From an uncultured Eubacteriales bacterium (lineage in GTDB: Bacteria; Bacillota; Clostridia; Oscillospirales; CAG-272): a stretch of 64,000 nucleotides of DNA. Positions 41,774 through 49,300 of this stretch are shown here, one piece after another. The notes beneath the pieces were generated by a model. It had not been told where the DNA came from. It worked only from the letters and a program-made list of their open reading frames with translations, and searched no databases. The position numbers and the translations under genes were made by a program. Every line of letters starts with the position of its first letter. Positions within the stretch are counted from its first letter, which is position 1. The DNA lies in NCBI GenBank assembly GCA_934525675.1, contig CAKSZH010000007.1:1-64000 (forward strand), read 5' to 3'.

Positions 41774-43123
41774 ATGAAGGAACACCGCAGAAAAAAACAT
41801 GGTACCGGGTACGTGATCGCACTCGGCTTTCTCATCGTCATCGCGGTCGGTACGCTCCTCCTGTCCATGCCGTTCTCCTCGGCGGACGGAACCTTCACGA
41901 ATCCGGTTGACGCACTGTTCACCTCGGTCAGCGCGACCTGCGTGACGGGTCTTGTCACCCAAGTGACCGCGACGCACTGGAGTGTGTTCGGGCAGGTCGT
42001 CATTCTCTTTCTCATTCAGATCGGCGGTCTCGGCTTCATGACCATGGCGGTCCTGTTCTCACTTCTCTTCGGCAGAGCGGTCACCCCCAAGGAACGGATG
42101 ATTATCGCCATGTCCTTCAACCTCAATTCCTACGACCGCATCATCGTGCTGGTGCGCCGCATCCTGTTCGGTACCCTCATTATCGAGGGGACGGGAGCCG
42201 TCGCGCTCTCCACTCAGTTCATCCCGGCGTTTGGCTGGGGACGCGGTATCTGGTACAGCGTGTTCCATTCGGTCAGCGCGTTCTGTAACGCAGGCTTTGA
42301 TATCCTCGGAGATTCCTCGCTCATTCCGTACCAGACCAACGTGGTCGTCAATGTGACTATCATGGCGCTGATCGTGGTCGGCGGCATCGGCTTCCTCGTT
42401 TGGAGCGACGCCGTCAACGTCATCAAGCGCAAGAACCGCTTTTCGGTCTATTCGAGGCTGGTGCTTCTCATGACCGCGGCACTGATTCTGAGCGGTGCCG
42501 CACTGTTCGCCCTTGTGGAATGGAACAACCCCGCCACCATCGGGAACCTCCCCGTCGGGGAAAAGATTCTGGTCTGCTTCTTCCATTCGATTACGCTCCG
42601 CACGGCAGGCTTTGCGTCCTTTGACAACGGAGCTATGACCGACGGCGCGAAAATGCTCTCCATGCTGTATATGTTTATCGGCGGCGCGTCCGGCTCGACT
42701 GCCGGCGGCGTCAAGGTGGTCACGGTCGGCGTGCTCCTCTGGTCGGTCGTTTCGGTCGCCGTGGGGCGCAAACGGACGGTACTGTTCGGCAGACGCATCC
42801 CGGAGGAAACCTGCATCCGCGCATCGGCGGTCATCACCTTCCAGCTTTTCCTCATCCTCATCGGTGCGCTCGTGCTCAACGCGGCGGAGCCTGCCGGTAC
42901 GGGAATCGTGAATATTCTGTATGAAGTCGTCTCGGCGGTCAGCACCGTCGGCGTGACGACGGGAATCACACCGGGGCTTTCGGTCGCCTCCAAACTGGTG
43001 CTCGCCGCGCTCATGTATTTCGGGCGTGTCGGGATTCTGTCCGTCACCTGCGCGATCTCCGCGAACCTCCAGAAAAAGGACTCGGGAATCAGTTATCCCG
43101 ACGCAAATCTTCTGATCGGCTGA
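41774..43123 (+). CDS. ktrB: potassium uptake channel subunit KtrB/TrkH family
   Basis: 449 residues from ATG 41774 (MKEHRRKKHGTGYVIALG). Four membrane-pore-membrane repeats, with selectivity-filter glycines in SVSATCVTGLVT (near residue 50), VSAFCNAGFDIL (near 165), SITLRTAGFASFD (near 275) and VSTVGVTTG (near 395). It conducts K+ (or Na+-coupled K+) under control of the cytoplasmic RCK subunit encoded next. IQIGGLGFMTMAVLF and GGASGSTAGGVKVVT are family landmarks. GGCAGGT serves as SD. First gene of a two-gene operon. Confidence 0.94.
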   Translation: MKEHRRKKHGTGYVIALGFLIVIAVGTLLLSMPFSSADGTFTNPVDALFTSVSATCVTGLVTQVTATHWSVFGQVVILFLIQIGGLGFMTMAVLFSLLFGRAVTPKERMIIAMSFNLNSYDRIIVLVRRILFGTLIIEGTGAVALSTQFIPAFGWGRGIWYSVFHSVSAFCNAGFDILGDSSLIPYQTNVVVNVTIMALIVVGGIGFLVWSDAVNVIKRKNRFSVYSRLVLLMTAALILSGAALFALVEWNNPATIGNLPVGEKILVCFFHSITLRTAGFASFDNGAMTDGAKMLSMLYMFIGGASGSTAGGVKVVTVGVLLWSVVSVAVGRKRTVLFGRRIPEETCIRASAVITFQLFLILIGALVLNAAEPAGTGIVNILYEVVSAVSTVGVTTGITPGLSVASKLVLAALMYFGRVGILSVTCAISANLQKKDSGISYPDANLLIG

Positions 43124-43189
43124 CCTCTTTGTGATTTCTGATTCGATGATCTGTCAGCCTGCCTGCGGGCAGGGAAAGGAAATAGAGAA

Positions 43190-43840
43190 ATGAAAAGTTT
43201 TTGTGTGATCGGGCTTGGTGCGTTCGGTACCGCGGTGGCGGAAACGCTTGCGGCAGACGACAAGCAGGTGCTTGTCATTGACAAGGACCCGGATAAAATC
43301 ACCGCGATTGCGGATGTCGTGACCAATGCCGTCATCGGCGACGCGACCAATCAGCAGGTGCTCCGTTCGGCGGGCGTGCAGGACTACGAATGTGTCGTGG
43401 TTGCCCTTGCGGAAAACGTCAACGACAACGTGCTGCTTACCATCATGCTCAAGGATATGGGCATCAAGAAGGTGGTTTCCCGCGCGCAGAACGAGGGGCA
43501 CCGGCACGTGCTGGAACGCATCGGTGCGGATATGGTCATCTTCTCGGAAAAGGATATGGGCGAGCGCGTCGCATATAAGCTGGCGCGGGACAACGTGTCG
43601 GAATACATGGAGCTGAGCGGGTTCCAGATCGTCGAAACGCGGGTTCCCGAAGACTGGATCGGCAAGGACCTCATCAAGCTGGACATCCGCCGCCGGTTCG
43701 GGGTAACCATTGTCGCCATCCGGGACAAGAACGGCGTGATGGACGTTTCCCCCATGCCGAACCGTGCGTTTGAAAAGGGTGAATCCATGACGGTTCTCGG
43801 CGACGGCAAGGCGATTGAAAAACTGATGAAGCAGTTCTGA
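43190..43840 (+). CDS. ktrA: KtrA/TrkA regulatory subunit of potassium uptake
   Basis: 216 residues. An N-terminal RCK Rossmann fold (SFCVIGLGAFGTAVAETLA with the GxGxxG-like loop, VLVIDKDPDKI acidic end, GDATNQQVLRSAG) binds NAD(H)/ATP-type ligands. A C-terminal RCK_C domain (about 135-216) binds a small regulator such as c-di-AMP in the family. It gates the KtrB channel. It lies 66 bases after ktrB with SD GGAAAGGAAATAG before the ATG. Confidence 0.94.
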   Translation: MKSFCVIGLGAFGTAVAETLAADDKQVLVIDKDPDKITAIADVVTNAVIGDATNQQVLRSAGVQDYECVVVALAENVNDNVLLTIMLKDMGIKKVVSRAQNEGHRHVLERIGADMVIFSEKDMGERVAYKLARDNVSEYMELSGFQIVETRVPEDWIGKDLIKLDIRRRFGVTIVAIRDKNGVMDVSPMPNRAFEKGESMTVLGDGKAIEKLMKQF

Positions 43841-43842
43841 CG

Positions 43843-44160
43843 GCGGAGACGGTACCCGGGAGGGTGACCGCGTCCGTCGGATCGGAAAAACCGGTATGCC
43901 GCGGCGTATTGCATGCCGTGATTCTTACGGATCAGGCGTTTGCGTGTCATGTCACTTCTCTGCGCGACGAAGTTGTCGTCGCGGACAGCGGTACAGTTGC
44001 GGATGAATCCGCGGACGAAACCGTTGGAGCAACTTAACTGCCGATGAATCATCGGGCGAAGACGTTGGCACAGCTGCGGACGAAAACGCTGATAAAGACA
44101 TTGGCGCAGCCGCGAACGACGCGCGGACGAATCTGCGGACGGCTCAACCTGATTTGCGGC
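43843..44160 (+). pseudogene. decayed, frameshifted acidic-repeat coding remnant (tentative)
   Basis: One frame overlapping the ktrA stop reads without interruption into VADESADETVGAT before a TAA at about 44034. Shifting frame just after it continues the same repeat style: ADESSGEDVGTAADENADKD, then IGAAANDA. The recurring ADE/DVG/AAD units on both sides of the shift look like a broken acidic repeat segment. No start or SD is evident. It may instead be low-complexity DNA. The rest of 43841-44685 has a terminator (44237) and two imperfect 33-base direct repeats near 44558 and 44629, and no intact gene. Confidence 0.3.
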
Positions 44161-44236
44161 AATGCCGCAGAGCAGGCTGCACGGAAGAATTCCGGAATGT
44201 ACCGCAAGGCAGACACTGAACAGGAATACGAAAAAA

Positions 44237-44274
44237 GGGTACCGAAAACTCGTTTCGAGTTTTCGGTACCCTTT
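44237..44274. terminator. long perfect hairpin downstream of ktrBA
   Basis: 16-bp stem GGGTACCGAAAACTCG / CGAGTTTTCGGTACCC with a 3-base loop, TTT on the plus side and AAAAAA before it (TTTTTT on the minus strand). It can stop both ktrBA and dapF transcripts. Confidence 0.65.
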
Positions 44275-44685
44275 CTGCATTTGTCCCGGCGAATGAACGC
44301 CGTCGTATGCCGCCGGGAAATCTTTTGTTTCCCGTCCCCCGCTTCAGACCGGGAATTTTCCGGAATCGGGAAACTGCCCGACGGCGGCTCCGAAAATTTT
44401 TACCGTTGGGCAATCCCGCCGAACACCCCCGTCGTTGCCGGTCGCGGCTACACCGGGCAGAATTCTGCATAAGGCCCGGTTTTTAAGCCGTCTTCATGCG
44501 CGACAGAGCACATGATACCGGGCAACTCCCGCCGGGGAGAGCGGATTTTTTACAGTCCTTGCGGGAAAGCGATTCTCCTTTTCCGGGAATGTCATAATAC
44601 TTTGCAGCCACCCAATGGTAACCGAATCTCTGCGGAAAAGCAGATCTCCTTTTCGGGGAATATCTGCAATGGATTCCGATCCGTT

Positions 44686-45654
44686 TCAGAGCAGTTCGCC
44701 GTCAAATACGAACGCCGCGGATCCCGTCATGAGTACCCGGTCCGCCGTATAAACGATCGTCAGAGTACCGCCGCGAAGATGGACCGGAATCTCCTCGCCC
44801 ATGCGATAAAAGCCGTTTTCCACTGCCGCTACCGCCGTCGCGCACGCGCCGGTGCCGCAGGCAAGCGTCTCACCGCTTCCGCGCTCCCAGACCCGCATAT
44901 GGATTCCGTCGTCGCCGAGTGCGGCAAATTCGGTGTTGACCCGTTCGGGAAAGAAGGGATCGTTTTCAAACAGGGTGCCGAGGGCGGCGATGTCAAACCG
45001 GTCAAGCCGGAAATCGTCCGGGAAATTTTCGTGAGTGAACAGCACGCAGTGGGGATTCCCCATGGAAACTACGTTGATACGGTATTCCCCTCCTGCCACG
45101 TGAGCGGCTTTCCCGATGGCGAGGTCGCCGTCCGCAAGGCAGGGGATTTTCGCGGGGGCCAGGATGGCTTTTCCCATATCCACGGTAACCGAATCCACCG
45201 TCTTGTGCGTTCCGGTCGTCGCGGGAGCGTCGGGATTTTCGGGTGTGTCCGACGATTGCCCTGCGGGGGCGGAAGATTCTGCGGCACCGGCGGCAGGGAT
45301 TTCACCTTCGCCCGCCATGTCGTCCGCGAAATGCAGATACAGTGTTCTGATGCCGGACAGCGTTTCGACCGTCAGGACCCGTTTCCGGATACCGAGACGC
45401 TCGTACAGATATTTTCCGACACAGCGGATGGCGTTTCCGCACATTTTTCCCTCGCTGCCGTCGGCGTTGAACATCCGCATTCCGGCGTCCGCGACCCCGG
45501 ACGGGCAGATGAGCACGATGCCGTCCCCGCCGACGCCGAAGTGGCGGTCGGACAGTTTCACGGCAAGCGCGGAAGGGTCACTGACGGTCCCGCGGAAGCA
45601 GTCAAAGTAAATATAATCGTTTCCGATGCCCTGCATTTTTGTGAAGTGTAGCAT
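44686..45654 (-). CDS. dapF: diaminopimelate epimerase
   Basis: 322 residues; it converts LL- to meso-diaminopimelate for lysine and peptidoglycan. N-terminal FTKMQGIGNDYIYFDCF. First catalytic Cys in NADGSEGKMCGNAIRCVG (near residue 74), second in ERGSGETLACGTGACATAV (near 265). The family is usually ~275 residues; the excess is an Ala/Ser/Pro/Thr low-complexity insert of about 45 residues (around 118-165) between EGEIPAAGAAE and HKTVDSVTVDMG. SD AAAGGAG precedes the ATG and a consensus promoter lies ~60 bases upstream. It partners with dapL at 6825-8000. Confidence 0.94.
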   Translation of the reverse strand: MLHFTKMQGIGNDYIYFDCFRGTVSDPSALAVKLSDRHFGVGGDGIVLICPSGVADAGMRMFNADGSEGKMCGNAIRCVGKYLYERLGIRKRVLTVETLSGIRTLYLHFADDMAGEGEIPAAGAAESSAPAGQSSDTPENPDAPATTGTHKTVDSVTVDMGKAILAPAKIPCLADGDLAIGKAAHVAGGEYRINVVSMGNPHCVLFTHENFPDDFRLDRFDIAALGTLFENDPFFPERVNTEFAALGDDGIHMRVWERGSGETLACGTGACATAVAAVENGFYRMGEEIPVHLRGGTLTIVYTADRVLMTGSAAFVFDGELL

Positions 45655-45706
45655 AGAAGTCTCCTTTCGGTTGCCCGGATCCCCGGTGCCGGTCGGTTGA
45701 TTCTAT

Positions 45707-45735
45707 ATTGTAGCATACCGGGAGGGATCTGTCAA
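45707..45735 (-). promoter_or_regulatory. dapF promoter
   Basis: TTGACA (45730-45735), 17 bases, TACAAT (45707-45712) on the minus strand. Directly upstream (45745-45778) lies the palindrome GCGGGCGGACGCT / AGCGTCCGCCCGC. Confidence 0.8.
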
Positions 45736-45744
45736 GAAAACGGT

Positions 45745-45778
45745 GCGGGCGGACGCTTACCGAACAGCGTCCGCCCGC
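45745..45778. terminator. palindrome between queT and dapF
   Basis: 13-bp stem GCGGGCGGACGCT / AGCGTCCGCCCGC, 8-base loop; the minus-strand flank ACCGTTTTC is only weakly T-rich. Possibly a second terminator for queT or an operator for dapF. The stretch 45779-45940 is AT-rich and holds no gene. Confidence 0.45.
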
Positions 45779-45940
45779 AGAGGGTTATTTTGAGGGAAAA
45801 CCATATGAAAGCATTCGATGAGACCCATCATCCCCTGCCTTCTGCTGTATTTTAACATTTAATTCGTCCTTTGTCAACAGGTTATTCAAAATTATTTTTA
45901 TTTTTTAGCCAAATTTCTTCAAAATTCGAGCGGACGGGAC

Positions 45941-45976
45941 TCGCAAAACAAGAAAGCCCCCTCCCGGGAGCTTTCT
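45941..45976 (-). terminator. queT terminator
   Basis: On the minus strand AGAAAGCTCCC, GGGA, GGGGGCTTTCT, then TGTTTTGC; 37 bases after the queT stop. Confidence 0.75.
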
Positions 45977-46012
45977 GTGATTACCCGGGATCTTTCGCCC
46001 GGAACGCTTTCT

Positions 46013-46546
46013 TCAGTTTTTCCTCGGAAATATTTTTTTGCTGACCGGATTCAGGGCAAGCAGAAGCAGGATGCCGAGTCCGTAGCCGGTCACGACCTCG
46101 CCGAGCGCTACGCCGCCCGCAATCACGGGAATCGTCGCAGGAACCATTTCCGCGGGATCCGTGTAGCAGAAGAACACGACGATCGTCACGATCACAATGT
46201 TGAAAAGAATATTGGGAACGGGCGCGAGCCATTTGTTCCATTTCACCGGAATCTTTGACAGGAAATACGCGCCGAGGGCGCCGAGCAGCGTCGCCACGGG
46301 TCCCAGCGCAATGTCCAGCGGAGCGCAGGCGGTCAGGATGTTGGCAAGCAGGCAGCCGATGTACAGCCCGGGAATTGCCGCAGGGGTGAAGAACGGCAGG
46401 ATGGCAAGCGCCTCGGACAGCCGGAACTGAATCGCTCCCGACGCAAGTCCGAGCGCGTTGGCAAGATAGGTCAGAGCGACATACAGTGCCGCAGTCATGG
46501 CAGCCTGACAGAGAAAGAGAATGCGGTTGTGGGTACGTGATAACAT
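46013..46546 (-). CDS. queT: QueT-family transporter (queuosine precursor ECF component)
   Basis: 177 residues, five to six membrane helices. ALYVALTYLANALGLASGAIQ, FRLSEALAILPFFTPAAIPG and GCLLANILTACAPLDIALGP are typical of QueT S-components, which import preQ0/preQ1-type precursors with a shared ECF energy module encoded elsewhere. The preQ1-type riboswitch just upstream agrees with the substrate. SD GGAAAAAG precedes the ATG. Monocistronic, with its own terminator. Confidence 0.9.
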   Translation of the reverse strand: MLSRTHNRILFLCQAAMTAALYVALTYLANALGLASGAIQFRLSEALAILPFFTPAAIPGLYIGCLLANILTACAPLDIALGPVATLLGALGAYFLSKIPVKWNKWLAPVPNILFNIVIVTIVVFFCYTDPAEMVPATIPVIAGGVALGEVVTGYGLGILLLLALNPVSKKIFPRKN

Positions 46547-46599
46547 ATTCTTTTTCCGACGCGGTTTCCCGCGCCCGTCCTGCCGCGACGGACAGGGCG

Positions 46600-46664
46600 T
46601 CCCTTAGTTTTGTTTTTGGGACGGCGTTTTCGCCTCCCGGTGAGGATGGTTACGAACTCACCTT
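46600..46664 (-). promoter_or_regulatory. preQ1 riboswitch (class I-like, with an extra hairpin)
   Basis: On the minus strand: P1 GGTGAG / CTCACC (46639-46662) enclosing TTCGTAACCATC, then hairpin GGGAGGCG...CGCCGTCCC (46618-46638), then the A-rich tail AAAAACAAAACTAAGG (46602-46617). The GTAACC loop plus AACAAAAC-AAGG tail match class I preQ1 aptamers, which end in this H-type pseudoknot; the middle hairpin is not usual for the minimal class I. It starts right at the predicted transcript start and precedes queT. Confidence 0.68.
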
Positions 46665-46669
46665 GACCG

Positions 46670-46698
46670 ATTATAGCACCTTGCGGCGGATATTGCAA
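46670..46698 (-). promoter_or_regulatory. queT promoter
   Basis: TTGCAA (46693-46698), 17 bases, TATAAT (46670-46675); the start point falls a few bases before the aptamer. Confidence 0.75.
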
Positions 46699-46760
46699 GG
46701 GGTGGGCGGAAAATTGTTCTGCAGTCTGACAGTTCGCACGTTTTTGTCGTTTTCCGGCAC

Positions 46761-47540
46761 TCAGAACAGCTTCACGTTGTGCGAAGCAAGAAACCCGCGC
46801 AGGTAAACGACGTAAAACACAATGAGCGCGACCGAGAAAAGCGTCAGAAGCGAGAAGAACACGATATGCTTTGGCTCCGGCTTTATGTTTCTCTGATCTG
46901 CCGGAACGATACGCAGCCGTCGGAGCGCGGGCAGAAACGCGGAAAGCACCGTGACGATGAGGACCGCCTCGAGGGGAAACAGCACAAGACTTTTGGCGAC
47001 GCGCACCAAATTGAAGATGCTGTACGCCTGTGCCGCCCCGGCGCCGGAGAATACGTAATACGACCACTTCATAAACAGTGAGGTCATGAAAATATTGCAG
47101 ACCAGATTGACCGAAAACTTTGCTGCGAGGACGCGGGGAGCGGTAATTTCACGCCGCCAGAGAAAGAGCGCAAAGAGGAACGAGCTGGTCATCTCGACCA
47201 GAATGAACGGGAGAAAATACGCGCCGGACGGAAAGAGCAGATACCCGACCGTGTCGCTGACCGCACCGACGAGCAGGGCGACGACGGGACCGTAAACCAT
47301 GGAGCCGAGCGAGTTGACATAGCAGTCAAAGGACAGGGAGACCCCCGTGGCGATCGGGACTTTGAACATTTTGACGGCGACGCGGAGTGCCGTGATGAGC
47401 GCCGCAAAGACCAGCATCCGCGGGACGGTCAGCTGTTTTGCCGCCTCGCGCCAGTAGGCGGGCGACAGGATCCCCGACTGCGCGCGGAGCGCGCCCGTTT
47501 TTGCCGGCGTACCGGCGTTTCTCTCAGAATCGGAATACAT
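46761..47540 (-). CDS. folT: FolT-like ECF transporter S component (folate family)
   Basis: 259 residues from ATG 47540, with a near-perfect GGAAGGAGG 6 bases upstream. Membrane S-component that delivers a vitamin, probably folate, to the ECF module. Helices with LVFAALITALRVAVKMFKVPI, then GSMVYGPVVALLVGAVSDTVGY and LLFPSGAYFLPFILVEMTSS are the folate-family signature region. FolT proteins are usually ~170-190 residues; this one has a 45-residue soluble N-terminus and an extra C-terminal helix (HIVFFSLLTLFSVALIVFYV). A 365-base leader precedes it. The substrate is inferred from the family. Confidence 0.8.
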   Translation of the reverse strand: MYSDSERNAGTPAKTGALRAQSGILSPAYWREAAKQLTVPRMLVFAALITALRVAVKMFKVPIATGVSLSFDCYVNSLGSMVYGPVVALLVGAVSDTVGYLLFPSGAYFLPFILVEMTSSFLFALFLWRREITAPRVLAAKFSVNLVCNIFMTSLFMKWSYYVFSGAGAAQAYSIFNLVRVAKSLVLFPLEAVLIVTVLSAFLPALRRLRIVPADQRNIKPEPKHIVFFSLLTLFSVALIVFYVVYLRGFLASHNVKLF

Positions 47541-47908
47541 AAAAAACCTCCTTCCCTCACCCATGGTAAAGAAAAGAGGCAGGCAAAAGACTGCCGGAAC
47601 CGGTCGTGCTCAGGAGGAAGGTTTCCTCCGGGAACGAACGGCGACAGCGTTTTTTGCGTGTTGCGCGGGCGGAACGCATTCGTAAAAGGTGCGTCCGGGA
47701 GCCCGGCTGTCTGTTTTCCGGATCCGTGGAAGCGGGATGCAAAACGCGAACCGCACTGATCCGCCGGCAGGCGAACCGGATTTCGTCCGGATGACAACTC
47801 CCCGTTCATCCGGCACTTTCGGCGATCCCAAGGGTCGCCAACGCTCGTGTTTTTACTCTTCAGATTGATTTCCGGCACTCTGGCAAACGGATGCCGCCTT
47901 TTGCCGGA
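47541..47908 (-). promoter_or_regulatory. long structured leader of folT, possible tetrahydrofolate riboswitch
   Basis: From the promoter at 47916-47944 the transcript runs about 365 bases before folT with no gene. At 47728-47804 the minus strand starts GGGGAGTTG and ends TTGCATCCCGCTTCC, resembling the ends of THF riboswitches (GGAGAGU...GCAUCCGCUCC), but the core does not align convincingly by eye. Nearer the gene are hairpins GGAACGC / GCGTCC, GGAGGAAACCTTCCTCC and GGCAG / CTGCC followed by TCTTTTCTTT (47568-47595), a possible attenuator. Confidence 0.4.
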
Positions 47909-47915
47909 TGTTACT

Positions 47916-47944
47916 ATTATAATGGCCCGGAAGAGGTTTGTCAA
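47916..47944 (-). promoter_or_regulatory. folT promoter
   Basis: Perfect consensus TTGACA (47939-47944), 17 bases, TATAAT (47916-47921) on the minus strand. Confidence 0.85.
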
Positions 47945-47966
47945 GTGGGAACGGCTTGTTTCGTTC

Positions 47967-48440
47967 TCATTTTCCCCGGAGCGGCAGGATCACGCGCACG
48001 GACACCGATTTTCCGTCCGGACTGCGGAAGTCCGCCTTGCCGCCGTGCGCCACGACGACCGCACGGACGACCGAAAGTCCGATCCCACTTCCGCCCGTCT
48101 CCGAATTGCGCGACGCGTCGGCGCGGTAGAATCGCTCAAAGAATTCGTCGTGTACCCCCTCGGCGACCGACCGGCACGGATTGGTGACGGTCAGTTCCAC
48201 CCGTTTACCGACCCGCGTAAGCATAAGTGTGATGTTCCCGTCGCTGTCCGCGTACTTGACGGCATTGTCCAGCAGCAATCCGACCATCTGCCGGATTGCG
48301 CCGTCGTAAAGCCCGGAGCGCAGGTAATCGAGCGCGTCCGCGCCGTTATACACGGCATCGACCGTATAGATGCTGTGTTCGAGAATGGTGACAAGCGCGC
48401 GGGACAGTTCGCGCTCGTCCTCAGCGAGGAGAAGACGCAT
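47967..48440 (-). pseudogene. collapsed two-component system: receiver N-terminus joined to histidine kinase ATPase end
   Basis: A single 157-residue frame. Residues 1-50 are the start of a response-regulator receiver (MRLLLAEDERELSRALVTIL ... YNGADALDYLRSGLYDGAI), with acidic pair E8/D9 but stopping just before the phospho-acceptor Asp. It continues without a break into a histidine-kinase ATPase domain: N-box RQMVGLLLDNAVKYA, F-box FERFYRADASRN, G-box GGSGIGLSVVRAVV, ending VILPLRGK. Everything between (rest of the regulator; sensor and dimerisation domains of the kinase) is missing, so an in-frame deletion of well over 1 kb is inferred. No SD precedes the ATG; the repeat island begins 15 bases upstream. 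Probably non-functional. Confidence 0.75.
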
Positions 48441-48454
48441 GGGAGGGCAACCAC

Positions 48455-49300
48455 TTTCCCAGCGAAGTGGAAACAGTTTTCGTGAACGAAAACAGAAAAG
48501 GTTCGCCCGGAGGAGGGCTCAGCCTCGCAAGCTCCGCGCAGGATTTGCTGTCGCAAACTTGCAGCCCCCTCCGGGGTACCCCTCTGCCCGCCCCGACTGG
48601 GGTGTAAATGTCGGGGCGGGAAACTGCGATCGTCTCGCGGAATGGGAACGGAAGCAGAAACGCGTTTACAAGCGGAAATGGGGACGTTGAAACGGACGGT
48701 TTGTGTAACCGAAGACGATTGTCTTTTATGGCGGGGGCGCGTGTGGAGTTTCGCGGGGATTTGCCGCTTCATCGCTCGCGGGGGCGGGAGAACGGGGTTC
48801 TCCCGTGAAGCAGACGCGCGGGAATTGTATCATAAAAACGATTGGTTAGCACCCACGCGGGTCGGGAACCCCCTCCGTCGGCTCCGCCGACACCTCCCCC
48901 GGCGGGGGAGGGGGTATCTTTATGTCGGGTGGGTAACCCGGAAAGTTGACGTGAAGGTTAAAGGAATTCAATGTTCCGCGCAGGATGTTCCGATGCCTGG
49001 CGGAGCGGGTGTACCCCGGGAAGTCTGCAAAATGGGTGACGCCCCCGCCCGCGGCGCCACGCGAAGCGTGGCGGGAGGAGCGCCGCCTCCGGCGGCGCTC
49101 CGAAAGGCGGGCAAGGCACGCGGAGCGGAGGGGTGAGAGCAACGAACCCCATCAAAGTAAACCTCATTGGGACACGCAAACACTCCCCACCACATTTTCC
49201 CGCTCCGCGCGCCGCATGCCCGCCCCGCGGGCGGGGGAACAAACCCATTTTCGCTTCCCTTCATTGGGAGAACCCGCTCCGCTCAGGCGCCGGAATTGTC
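48455..49300 (+). repeat. repeat element E, copy 1 (between kinase remnant and cca)
   Basis: Gene-free GC-rich block. In order: AGTGGAAACAGTTTTCG hairpin, GTTCGCCC, stem CCGCCCCGAC / GTCGGGGCGG (48594-48629 region), a conserved GTTGAAACGG...TTTGTGTAACCGAAG block, hairpin GGGAGAACGGGGTTCTCCC, the CCTCCGTCGGCTCCGCCGACA palindrome and CCCGCCCGCGG...GCGGGCGGGGG palindromes. The same order recurs at 53472-54535. Its right end merges with the last codons of cca. Arg/Gly-rich open frames inside it look like shadows: changes between copies are not third-position biased. Confidence 0.7.
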
